From: Watersipora subatra | Taxonomy: Eukaryota > Bryozoa > Gymnolaemata > Cheilostomatida > Watersiporidae | Length of the DNA: 64,000 nt | Direction: 5' to 3' | Assembly (NCBI RefSeq): GCF_963576615.1 | Contig: NC_088714.1 | Span: forward strand, 39,160,572 to 39,224,571 | In this document: in pieces, positions 16,566-28,000 of the stretch | Numbering within the stretch: position 1 is the stretch's first letter | Layout of the letters: every line of letters starts with the position of its first letter | Program-made: the position numbers and the translations under genes | The notes under the pieces: generated by a model | The model's database searches: none | What the model saw: only the letters and a program-made list of their open reading frames with translations | What the model was told of the DNA's origin: nothing

Positions 16566-17580
16566 TATATTGCTTCGTACTGTCCAAATGATAAAAATTG
16601 TTACAACTGCGGAAAACCATACCATGGTGATGTGTGCGCAGGTACTTCTCGATGTGTAAATTGAAATAGCCAACATAGAATTTTTTGTGTCAGATTTTTA
16701 AAAAATTACAAGATGTTGTCGCTTTAAAATTCTAGGCTAACTCTGTTGAATCTCCATTTGGTCATGACAATATTATTGTTTTATTTATTATGGTTTTTAT
16801 TGTAATCATGATAATGATTACAATAAAAACCATTTCTACTCTAACAATGTTTTTATTTATATTCTGTCACCTGTGTTAATTTGCAATGTCAGGTCTCTCC
16901 ATGGAGATCAGGTAAACAAACTAGAGCAACTATCGAAGAGGTATGATGTCATGATGCTTAGCAAATCATGGCTCAATGTTGAAAAAGAACATTTTTATAA
17001 TATTGATGGATTTCGTTTACACGCATGTCATAAAGCTAATAAATGAATTGGTGGTGCAATTCACATGCGGAATAATTAATTTATTCTAAAACTGGCTGAA
17101 TACTCGAATAGATCCGTGTCAGCATTCTGGTTTTTGTTACAATTTCTACAACCATACACCAATTATATATTCAATTCTATGCCCCCCTCCAGGTCTTGAA
17201 AACTCAGAAGAAGATCAAACTATTAACCCTTCATCCCTAGCGTCTCAACATATCTCAGGAAATACATCTAAGCTATTTCTAGCTGGTGATTTTAATGATT
17301 TTTAAGGATTTTTATTTTTCACAGACATTCTTCCAGTCGTGCAGGTAGTCAGCTTTCAACAAGAGAACATAAAATGCTAGATCTTATTTTCACCGACATA
17401 AAAAAATCTGTACAATCTGGTTGCTTCTCCCTACCACCTATTCTTGCTAATGACCATCTGCCAATATATGTACCACCTGTTAATCTATCAGCCCCTCCAA
17501 GATATACTATCAAGAAACGTTTAGTCATACCAGCGTTTAAAAATGAATTGTCACCTAAAATGAATTGCAACCTCGACCAA
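16565..17580 (+). pseudogene. Decayed non-LTR retrotransposon (zinc knuckle plus endonuclease)
   Basis: A CCHC-like knuckle (CYNCGKPYHGDVC, about 16600-16640) is followed by AP-endonuclease pieces: NVRSLHGDQVNKLEQLSKRY (about 16885), LFLAGDFND (about 17273-17300, the GDFN motif) and LDLIFTDIKKSV with LANDHLPIY (17374-17470, the LDLIFT and DH motifs). Frames change and stops occur between the blocks. The reverse transcriptase is missing. This is the layout of CR1/Jockey-group LINEs, but the clade is not resolved. Confidence 0.78.
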
Positions 17581-17584
17581 TGAT

Positions 17585-17642
17585 GGACAGCCCCCACAGG
17601 GGACAGCCCCCACAGGGGGGCTGTCCCCTGTGGGGGCTGTCC
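17585..17642. repeat. Perfect GC-rich hairpin A, 27-bp arms
   Basis: Arms 17585-17611 and 17616-17642 are exact reverse complements around ACAG. The arms contain GGACAGCCCCCACAGGGGAC. Confidence 0.97.
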
Positions 17643-17652
17643 AATGATCATT

Positions 17653-17709
17653 GTTGAGACCAATGATATACAGCCCCCCACAGGGGGGCTGTATATCATT
17701 GGTCTCAAC
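17653..17709. repeat. Perfect hairpin B, 27-bp arms, 3-nt loop
   Basis: Arms 17653-17679 and 17683-17709 are exact reverse complements around ACA. It begins GTTGAGACCAATGATATACA and shares the CAGCCCCC-ACA-GGGGG core with hairpin A, 10 bp away. Confidence 0.97.
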
Positions 17710-17849
17710 AAAGTATACCGAGTTGGTTTCAGCTGGTTTTCAGTATGTTCGATCAATGATATCAATGATCAATATATCAATGGTATATGGGTGGGCAATA
17801 CGTCATTGGTTCGATTCAGCCCTCTCTGTTGGCTACAACAAATTGTAGT

Positions 17850-18665
17850 GAATTTATAATTTACCGAGCTGATTAATGGAGTACCGATATTGAGGAATAA
17901 TAAGGGAGGGATATAAGGTTTCTTGATTATGTTTATACTACCATTTAGTGCAGTACGAAGAATTTCATGATTTTCAGTATAACATTTTTGATGGAGGAAC
18001 ATAGCCTACATGACGTCTTTAGAATAATACATAATGTAGTAGAACAGGAGGGCATCAAAAGGCTGTCAAAAAGGGATTTATTCCTTTTGAAGGGCTATAT
18101 GATAAGAGTGGCATCTAAATAAGATTTTCGAGCTGATTTCAAATATCTGGTTTCTACACCTCTTAAATTGTTCATTTTTGAGCAATATAATTAATATATT
18201 ATTTTAATTAAATAAATGTCTGTAATGTTTTATGTGCTTTTACCAACAATGTGATAATGAAAATGGCATATAAATACTAAATAATTCGCAATAACCTAAG
18301 TTGGAATCAATTCTGACAACACTAAAATATGTATTATTCAAATATTAGAACAAAATTAGAATTGTATTATATTATATTATGTATTCCCAGTTTGGTTGAT
18401 ATTGTGGCAGTTTTACAGCTTGTCCTTGTCATTCCGCAACTCCTATATCATTACAGATCTGCAAAACAAAATGAAAAGTATTTTTAAAGACTCAGACCAT
18501 GTATATATAATATTTTAGTATACATATATTCATCATTAATGCTTATTATGTTAAACCGTGTACTTTATTATACAAGTGAAATCGCAATTAGTCAGTCCTT
18601 TATATGGTATAACACATATGTGTTCTCATCAAACATGAAGCACACCCCTGGTTACAATACCTTTC
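17850..18665. other. Intergenic, nothing recognised
   Basis: AT-rich. No gene, TIR or repeat shared elsewhere in the window was found. Confidence 0.45.
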
Positions 18666-18670
18666 AAATA

Positions 18671-21220
18671 CTAACCTTCTAATTCACAGTCATCTGAGTC
18701 TTCTGCATCACAACTTTCATCTCCATCTTCTCTATTTCTATTGCTACAGTAGCTGCATCTGCACATGTGCGTACACTTGAGGTCTGTGTTGCTGCACGGA
18801 CAGCGGCGAGACTGGCACCCAGTTGTGGTTCGACAAAACATGTCCATGAGCACATCAGGAGGTGCTGGTTGTTGTGTCATTCATCTAGCTTTAATCTCTC
18901 CACCTTTCATAAACCATCCATGTTGCTGGAGGGATAGGGCATCAATGATGATTTGCTTGGCTCTTCTCCATACCGCGGCCTAATAGGCAGCCCTAGATAT
19001 ATAGAGATTTAACTCATCTAGTGTGGGTGCTAGGTTTGATTGTGATGTGCGAGACGGTGAGCAGATGATCTTATGCCGTGCTTCATTGATGGAATTTGTC
19101 TCTTCACCATATAATCTGCATATGAATGTCTCAATAGATTCTCTTATTGCACCATCAACTTCAAAATCTGTTCCCAATGATTTCAGTGTGTTACAGAATT
19201 CAGGATTGTTCTTTAGCAGCTTAAAGAAAGTTATCTTCCCTTTGGAATAGAGTGCGCTTACACTGTCGCATCCACTTAGAGCATGGAGCCCGAGCAGTGC
19301 TTTGCATCGTTCGGGTGTGAGGACCGTAGAAAGACAGCCTATGTTTACATATCTCAACTGCTCCTTAGCACAGCAGTAAATAAGTTTCTGTGATGGCAGC
19401 TCATCCACTAGAGATAGACAGCTTAGGAAAACATCTGTGTCCTGGCACTTGACGAGAATTTTTGAGCTGGGTTCATCTTCCATTATCTTTGCGATATGTG
19501 ATAACATGCACGTATCTGCCTCCTCATGGTCTGATGTCAAACTATCTATTTGACTTACAGCGATTGATTCATCTAGGTCATAACTGATCATGTAGCATTC
19601 TTGAGAAAAAGCTGTTACAAGATTTTGTTTCTGCTTCACAGTTGACTTGCTTCATGTATCCTTCAAAAATTTCACTAGGGCAGTCTTGTTTGAGCCATCT
19701 GCTAAAAATTCAGACACTTTTGGCACTGATTAGTTCGGACCTAAACACAACAACCTTCTGCTTTCCTTTCACACTTCTATGACTTCTCTCACCTTCTTTA
19801 ATGCTGATATCCGGGTATGTGTTACAAACGAAATCCACACGACATGTGTGATACACGCTTGCAATATTAACTATTCATTGCAAAAGCTGACGTGCAACCA
19901 TGCCAAAAGTTGGAGGAGCTTTCAGGGCCTGAATTTCAGCCATAGCAACAACCACAACAGCGTCAAAGACTGGTAGCTGATCCTGGTTAACATAGATTGA
20001 TGGTTGATCATCAACATCTTTCTCAACAGCAGCCATCAGAGCCGATTTAGCAGTATTCAGTATAGAGCCATCAGAGTTAGCCAGGGACCATCTGATGTTG
20101 CCAAGAGAGAATGATAACACTTTTCTTAAATCCAAGTTACGCTGTTGGCTGATCACTAACAGACTCTCAAACAGTCTGTGCCAAAACTTGAGGACTTTTT
20201 TTTATTTCTTCTTAGCTGATGGTAATGTGGTGAAGGTTTTGAGCTTGTTTGACTTGATGGATGCATTGAAATCAATCTCTTGGGTGCGTAACTTTTTATG
20301 GACAAATTCTGAAAGCTATTTTTCTCCTATCACGTTTGCCATTTCAAAATCCTGCTTCAATTCAATGAAGGCTTTTGCACCACTGGTAATATGTTCTAGC
20401 TTGGTGGTTTGAAACGCAAATGGATTTATTCTTGCTGTTATGAGTCTTTCATAACTTCCCTCATTTCCTCATCAGCCTTACATGCCTTTTCACGCATTTC
20501 ATAACTTGCTGCACCCAAATCACCAAGCACTAGCATCTTCTTCATGTCTGTATGTACAGCTGCTTGTTCCGGGTGAGATAGAGTCCAGCGGTGGGAGGCG
20601 CTGATGACTTCCTGGTAAACCCTATGATTCAACCGTGAGACTGAGTCTATTTTAACTGTTTGCTCAATAGATTGATCACAAGCGATAGAGCTGAATGGAC
20701 AGTGATGTCGTGATTTATAAGTAAAATACCCCTTCTTCATAAGAGCCTCATACACCTTGCAGATTAGTCATCCTGCATAGTACAGCGTGCTATATCTAAC
20801 GTAGTTTGTGTGGTCATACGCAAAAAAACCAAAGAAGGATCATACATATAATTTATCTATACATTTATGTCCAAAATGTAGGCTATAGAGTGCAAAACCA
20901 ACTGCAAAGAGTTGGTTTTGCTGCTCACAAAATGTGCAGACAAAAAAGAAAATGTTTTCCTTTTCTCCCACCAAAGTACCATCATCATGGAGTAATCATC
21001 ATAAATTTTTAAAGTAATAAATATCTAGTCTCATCTCTTCTGCTGTATCACATTCTTTCTTTCTCTTCTCATGTCTTTTCTCAGCTCTTTCCATAACGAG
21101 TTTGCTACAATACTTTTTACAACAGGCATAATGACATAACAAGTCTGAACTCTCATCAAAGTTGTCAATGCTTAGCACTTGAGCAATTTCCCATTGAATG
21201 CTCTCTTCTTCCAATATCAA
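18671..21220 (-). pseudogene. Pseudogene of an invertebrate multicopy gene family ending in a CXC motif
   Basis: Blocks in order on the minus strand: 20999-21220 (charged, CCKKYCSKLVMERAEKR); 20438-20755 (CPFSSIACDQSIEQ and SASHRWTLSHPEQ); 19875-20156 (SLGNIRWSLANSDGSILNTA); 18980-19639 (DHEEADTCMLSHIA, VKCQDTDVFLSCLS, LHALSGCDSVSALYSKGK); and 18671-18880 (CPCSNTDLKCTHMCRCSYC, resembling a tesmin/TSO1 CXC motif). The last two blocks are in the same frame but separated by in-frame stops TAG (18977-18979) and TGA just upstream of 18880. The DTDVF and LSGCD pair recalls FEN/XPG-like nucleases; that is inference. Such genes occur in many near-identical copies in invertebrate genomes, and their function is unknown to me. 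Confidence 0.7.
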
Positions 21221-21259
21221 CCATTGTTTGAATACTGTTTGGCTGTCTCATATTGAAGT

Positions 21260-21887
21260 TTAGTCACTCTGACCAGGGTTTTATTCAGACTGCTCAAGAC
21301 AGTGGAACAAGCAGTCTTGCTGCATCCTTGGCATTAGTTAAGAAATGCTAAGAGCTGACTCACCTAATCTCAAATAAAACCATTTATTAGTTTTCGAGAA
21401 TATAACATAGTTTTCTTTGTCTGAAATGTAAGGTTTTCAGAGCAAACTTGGAGTTGCCCCCTACTAATTCAAAAGCGCTCTTTAGCTCAAAAATGTGCGA
21501 ACACATGGGCGTAAAAACATTATAATTGAATTCAGCATAAATTTCTGACTATGAAACATTTTTGCTGAAGTAGTCCACCCTCTGAAGGAAAAGGCTGAAA
21601 GATAAGTTTATGTTCCTGCTCTACTAATAGTCTTTATACGGTAATACATGCAGTGAGAAATTAGTCAGACTTAGCGTCTAGTGGCGAATTGTCAGTCGTT
21701 TTCATGCTCATAATCTCCAGATAACGACCAGTTCTTAATGTACATGCAATCGATAATATTCATCAGTCGCGTAATATTTGGCTTTTCGGAACTTGGGCGG
21801 CGGACTGTCCTGTAGCCGAAGTTTTTGTGAGCGCAGTTATTTGCTGCCTAGCACTAAAATCGCTATTCTCTCATATAAAAACTCGAA
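21260..21887 (+). promoter_or_regulatory. BCKDHA 5' flank and probable 5' UTR
   Basis: Sequence before the BCKDHA ATG. The last 170 bp are richer in CG (CAGTCGCGTAATATTTGGC, GGGCGGCGGACTG) than the surroundings, consistent with a TATA-less housekeeping promoter. No transcription start is proven. Confidence 0.35.
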
Positions 21888-22004
21888 ATGAATTGTTTTC
21901 GTGGTATAATTGGTGCTTCGCTGCATAATTCCGTTCGTAAACTATACGGAAAGCAGATTTTGCCATCCTGTAAATTTTTATTTAAAAGTTTTTCACCCAA
22001 AACA
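21888..22004 (+). CDS. BCKDHA: BCKDHA exon 1 (mitochondrial presequence)
   Basis: 39 codons starting [20 protein letters not shown], donor GTGACG. Arg/Lys/Ser-rich without acidic residues, as expected for an import signal. The ATG is the first in this frame after upstream stops. Confidence 0.85.
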
Positions 22005-25000
22005 GTGACGTGGCAGTGGGTATGTCAGTTTTCGGTGGAATTCTGTGCTTGCATTCGTTTATTTTGTTAGAAAATAATGTGTTAAATAGTGTATTTTATA
22101 TTTAAAACTTTGCAGACTAGGGCGCTATCTGATGCGCCTTCAAAGCTTCCAGGCAGTACTTTTAGCTTACACTGGACCAACACCCCAGAGTTTATAATAC
22201 CAGAACATAACGAAGGAATTCCAGTTTATCGCGTCCTTGATGACCATGGAGAAATATTACCTGGTGCTGCCGATCCATCAGTAAGTTAGAAACGGAATTG
22301 TAGTCACTTTTATGTATAATCTGCTAAGGAGCTGTTGTTCTATCACAAGCTTATCGTATTACGTTTGTAGAAGGGTTCTATATCTAATAGGCATGTTTAA
22401 GGTATTGTAGTGGAAATCTCTCATGTGTTAGTCCTTGTCCTGCGGTCTCAATGTAATCGAGGCATCAAGATCTTGCTAAGCTGTTTGCATAAGAAACTTG
22501 AAAATCTACAAGCATAATCTAAGCAGTGAAGAAAACTAATTTTTCAGTAAGTTTGTTTCTTATGAAGAATACTTTGCCATATGATTACTGTGGAAGCTGA
22601 CACATATAGAGAAAAACCTCGTCACAAAAGTCCACCAAATCATCACAAGTTGCGGCTGCTTTCTTCACGTTTGTCAGGAAACTAGATTGGGTTTCTTCAG
22701 TAAACGTGAATTAAGTTGGAACAATCAGAAATATTCTCGGCTGAAATCATAGTTGTAATCGACGTATTGACGTAAGACTGGGAAGATAAACTACAAAATA
22801 AAAGGAATCATCTGGCAATAGCACACTCTTCATATGCTTTAAACAACAAAGTCCTATGATTGGCCATGATCACAACAACTCCATTGCAAACAAACACCTG
22901 GCTTTGGTGTTACCAGCACATTTTGAATTGTTTGTTCTGATGTAATTGTAGCTATCGAAGGAATTATGCTTGGACATGCTCAAAACAATGGTTACGCTGG
23001 GTGTGATGGATAAGATAATGTATGATGCTCAGCGACAAGGTCGTGTCAGTTTCTACATGACTAATCACGGTGAGGAAGCCTGCCAAATTGGCTCAGCAGC
23101 AGCTCTGCATCCAAAAGACCTAATATGGGGTCAATATCGAGAAGCTGGTGAGTCATTGAGGTGAAAATAATGGGTAAGTGTAAGTGAAGTCTGAGTCTGT
23201 GGGCTACTTCTAAAGGAGGTCTGACAGCGATAAAAGCTCATTTTGTGAAATCGATTCCGGGGCAGTTAACTTTACATGTATTTTATTTAGTAATAGTATG
23301 TTTTTAAAGCATTCGTGATCACTTTGGTATATTTACACATGCACAGTATTGCAGGCCAGTGACTAAAAGAAATCGCTTTAGATAGATGACTATCCTCTAG
23401 ACCATGGGTGGGCAACCTTTTTGGGTATAAGGCCACTTTCATATGGTAATTTAATAAAAGGCCACCATCACCTATATCCTACAACTTTTAATGACCATTG
23501 CAGGCAAAAGAATGTTTACCTTCATATGTCACCATTTCTAATAATGTCAACGCTCATAACATGAATTTTCAGTTATTGCTTCAACATTATAAAATTAAAA
23601 AAATTTATGGAAATTGGAAAAAAACTCAACTTTGTCCAGTTATTGCAAGGGCTGTATTATTCATGTTTAATTCTCCTTGAACACAAATAAACATGAACTA
23701 GTATATATAGAAAGCAAAATTAAGATGGTGTTAGCATGATAATAGCTGTTTATGTTTACACACGACTCCTTTAATGAGACGCTTTGCATTGAATGTCATC
23801 CATGACTAGGATCTTAATGTCTGTAACGGACATTAATATCCTAGTCTTGTTTACATGGTTTTAAATATACGATATTTAGAACTGTCACACCATGGAGCTT
23901 GCATCGTGAGTGTTTTTGTCTTCAAAATTGCTTTTTGAAGACAAAAATCAGTAATGTCTGTAGCGGAGGTGAAGAATGTTGTTGATCTGTGAGCTTTGTT
24001 CTGTATTTATTTTTGACATAATGCAGCCGAGAGAATAGTTGTTCACACATGTACGTGCTTCCAAACATATTCATGATTCATGCCAAAAAGGCTGTCAGTT
24101 GTGGGTATTCCAGACAGGGAAGCGTATGATAGGCGGGGGTGAGATCTTGGCAAGGGTTAAACAGCGGTGAGTAGATAAGATCATTTCTAAGATCAATCAC
24201 TTCTATTTGAAGATGAGATGGAATGTCTTCTACAATTAGCACTGCTGAGAACAGACAGAGCTCTCTTTTTATATTCTTGATGTCATGAAATCTGGCTTTA
24301 AATTCTTGCTTTAGTTCACACATAACGTCAGCATACCTTTATAGCTGTGGTTCACTTGGCCGATCACAGAGCGCTGGAAAGCTTTGTACATCAACCTTCT
24401 CCTCTCTTAACTATGATCCCCACATTTCAAGTCGACAGTGAAAACCACCAACAGCAGATAGATGTCACTAATCAGCTGATTTTCACCTTGCAGTTTAGTG
24501 TTGAGTTCATAAAGGTGCAGCATCACATCCACAAAAAAGGCAAAGTCAGCTAAAAATTGAACATCAGGCAACTGTTTTTCTAGCAATCTATAGAATTCGA
24601 TTATCTTAGTTTGCAGGTTGAAAGCTCGGAGTAACATCTTTCCTTTTGATAACCAGCTTGCTTGGACAAAATATGGAACATCTTCAAATTCTGATTCAAA
24701 ATCGTCGAGAAACGGGTGAAACTAACGATGTCTCAACCCTTTCTCATGCTCCAGCCCTCATCTCATGCTCCAGTTTCATTGCCTTAGCAGCCAGGTTTTG
24801 CTGATGTAGAATGCAGTGAAATTGTAAGGGAAATAGATTAATCCCATATTTCTTGAGCTCATCCATTAGCAAACTCCCGAAACTATTGGCACGGTCAGTC
24901 ATAGCAGGGGCTCCATGTGTTGCTATGGAACATAACACGGTCAGTCATAGCAGGGGCTCCTGTTGCTATGGAACATGACACGGTCAGTCATAGCAGGGGC

Positions 25001-28000
25001 TCCTGTTGCTATGGAACATGGCACGGTCAGTCGTAGCAGGGGCTCCATCTGTTGCTATGGAACATGACACGGTCAGTCATAGCAGGGGCTCCTGTTGCTA
25101 TGGAACATGGCACGGTCAGTCATAGCAGGGGCTCCATCTGTTGCTATGGAACATGACACAGTCAGTCATAGCAGGGGCTCCTGTTGCTATGGAACATGGC
25201 ACGGTCAGTCGTAGCAGGGGCTCCATCTGTTGCTATGGAACATGGCACGGTCAGTCATAGCAGGGGCTCCTGTTGCTATGGAACATGGCACGGTCAGTCG
25301 TAGCAGGGGCTCCATCTGTTGCTATGGAACATAATTTGCTGAGATCAAAATTTTTTTGCTCTACCACTTCATATTTCAGCCAACACATTTTTTTCTGTTG
25401 TATGACTATGCAACTTGTTGTATGACTATGCAACTTGTATTATGACTGTGCAACGAGCTCTTTGTCTACTCCACAAATAAACACAACTAACTGGGTTGTA
25501 TCTGTTGCATCTGTCGTTTCATTGAGTGCAATGGAATATGCTGTAAAACCTTGCAATTTATCTTGTAGCTGTCGCTGCGCATCCCCGACTCTAAACTTCA
25601 CCTAGACGAGCTACTGTACAACGTGGGAGGGGGTATATCTTTAAAGGTTTTCTTGATTTTCTCATCAGAGTATATAACATCAGCTGCATCTTCAATACAC
25701 TGTTTGATTAATTTCCCAATCATAGATAGCTTTTCACACCTGCTGATTCGATAAACTATCTTCATGCTTGCTAAAGTGGCCTTTCAGTTGCTCTCAGTAG
25801 GGGTCCTCATCATACTCTGCTGTGTTTTTCTGTTGCTGAGCACTGTTGCTATTCTTACCTTTTTAGCATCATTAGACATCTTTTCATATACTGTTCCATG
25901 CTTAGCATTAAAACGCGTCTTTGCATTGCTTTTTATTCGTAGTCTTTATGATGTCCAAACATTCTAAACATGACATTCCATTCCTGTTTGGCCGTTCCAT
26001 CCTGAAAAACTCATCAGTCCACTCTCTGTTGAATTCACGATTCGCATCTCCTACTGAATGCTTTGATTTTTTTGCTGCACCTGGCATTGCTGCACCTGAA
26101 AACTCTCTGCCACAGAGGTACTGAATATTTTGTTGTGAAAAGAAAATGTTGGAGAGAATTCCTCACGCGAAAAGGGTATTTCATTTTTCTGGAGGACAAG
26201 CACAGCGATAGCCCCTTATAATTGCTGCATTATTCCATCAATAAGGGAAGCAACTTTTTTATGATGCCAGACTAACATTCGAATTTTGCAGCATTTAGAT
26301 TAAAAAATACAATTAACTTTTTTCTTTTTAGCCAGCAACAAAAAGGCTGCATTGAAACAGCGAAAAGGCCACAGTGGCCTGAAGGCCCAACGTTGCTCAT
26401 GCCTGCTCTAGACTAACTAAAAGTTCAAGCAATGGGTAATTCATTATTGCCACCTCGCTTTTGTGGCACTTTGTTTAAGACAGCTTAATATAAGGCTCTG
26501 TTACTTACTCTGATGTGAAGCATTGCATTGCCAGCAACATTTGAATACAGCGTTTCCTCGGTTATTGCTGTTAATGGGTACCAGAAACCACCACCCCTCT
26601 CATAATTGAGAAAATAATTCAACACTATTACCCCCATACCGATGTATATATATATATAAGTTATTGCCTGATTTTATCAAATCTAACCTAGTCACCTTTT
26701 CATTTATAAACATTTTTCTTTATTAGGTTCATAAGACAATTTTGAGGGTCAAAGGCATTTAGGAGGCATGATGGAGGATGTCAAAATAACCTTGCATTTG
26801 TACACTTTACAAAACGGAAGAGGAAAACAGTGAACCGTCATATGCAGCGACTGCTATCTTAATGATGCTCGCGGAGGCTTTTCACTGGGCTGGAGTATGA
26901 GACAGATTTATGTATTTTAGATTTTTTTCAATTTTTATCCGTTTCATTTAATTTAAAACTTTTTACTGAGTATTTTTACCGCGCGAAATATCAAAGCTGC
27001 GAAAGCTGAACCATGAAGTTACGAGGGAAAATCATCTCGCAGAGGACCAATCTAGAGGACCAACCGTCTTTCAGAGGACCAATCTAGAGGACCAACCGCC
27101 TCGCAGAGGACCAATCTAGAGGACCAACCGTCTCGCAGAGGACCAATCTAGAGGACCAACCGCCTCGCAGAGGACCAATCTAGAGGACCAACCGTCTCGC
27201 AGAGGACCAATCTAGGTTTTGTTTTGACATCAACCACAACATTGCAAAGTTTTCATCTGACACTCGTCACCTTAGTTCACAGTAACTTTGTGTTTATTTC
27301 ACGCTTTCATTGATTTCATGTTACTGGTGTTTCCATTTAGCCACTCCAGTTTTTAATATGGAAATACTTGAAAATACTTCAAGAATTGGTTGATTATTTT
27401 TATACGGATCTTTTGGTTGCAGGAGTCCTGTTGCACAGAGGGTTTCCGGTTGTGCAGTTCATGCATCAGTGCTATGGTAACAGTAAAGATTTGGGAAAGG
27501 GGAGGCAAATGCCGGTACATTATGGTAGTAAGGACCTTCATTTTGTTACAATTTCTTCAACATTGGCTACACAGATGCCTCAAGGTAAATGCATTCTTAT
27601 AACTTACCAGAATATTATGCATAATTTGAATGCAGTTCAAGCTTATAGTCAGCTTTGTGTTTGGTCTTAGATTTTTAAGAATATACAATTATATGAGATA
27701 CATTATATGGCTTAGTAATTAATTTTCTATTGGTCACCAGTTGTTACATTGAACCAGTCGCTACTCTAGCAGAAATACAAGGTACCAGCTGTCAATCATA
27801 ACCCAGTTGATTTAGCAATCATTTAGCATCAATTTAGTCAACCATAACCCGGTCATTTAGCGTATATATGCAAGCCACATACATTTGTTTTATATTCTGT
27901 GTTTCATTTTCTGTATGAGCCATAAGAACGTAGCGGTGGTCTGTGGAGATGGAGGTGTTACTTGTCTAGATAGTTGGTACGTTTATTAAGCCATTTTGTA

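Larger units (their letters stand above)
23403..26405 (-). mobile_element. hAT-superfamily transposon with 8-bp target duplication
   Basis: The ends are CATGGGTGGGCAAC and, read inward from the right, CAGGCATGAGCAAC: imperfect hAT-type TIRs. The identical octamer CTCTAGAC flanks both sides (23395-23402 and 26406-26413), the diagnostic hAT duplication. The body holds transposase remnants on the minus strand, resembling the GTF2IRD2/EPM2AIP1-like hAT lineage. It sits in BCKDHA intron 3, antisense to the gene. Confidence 0.92.
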
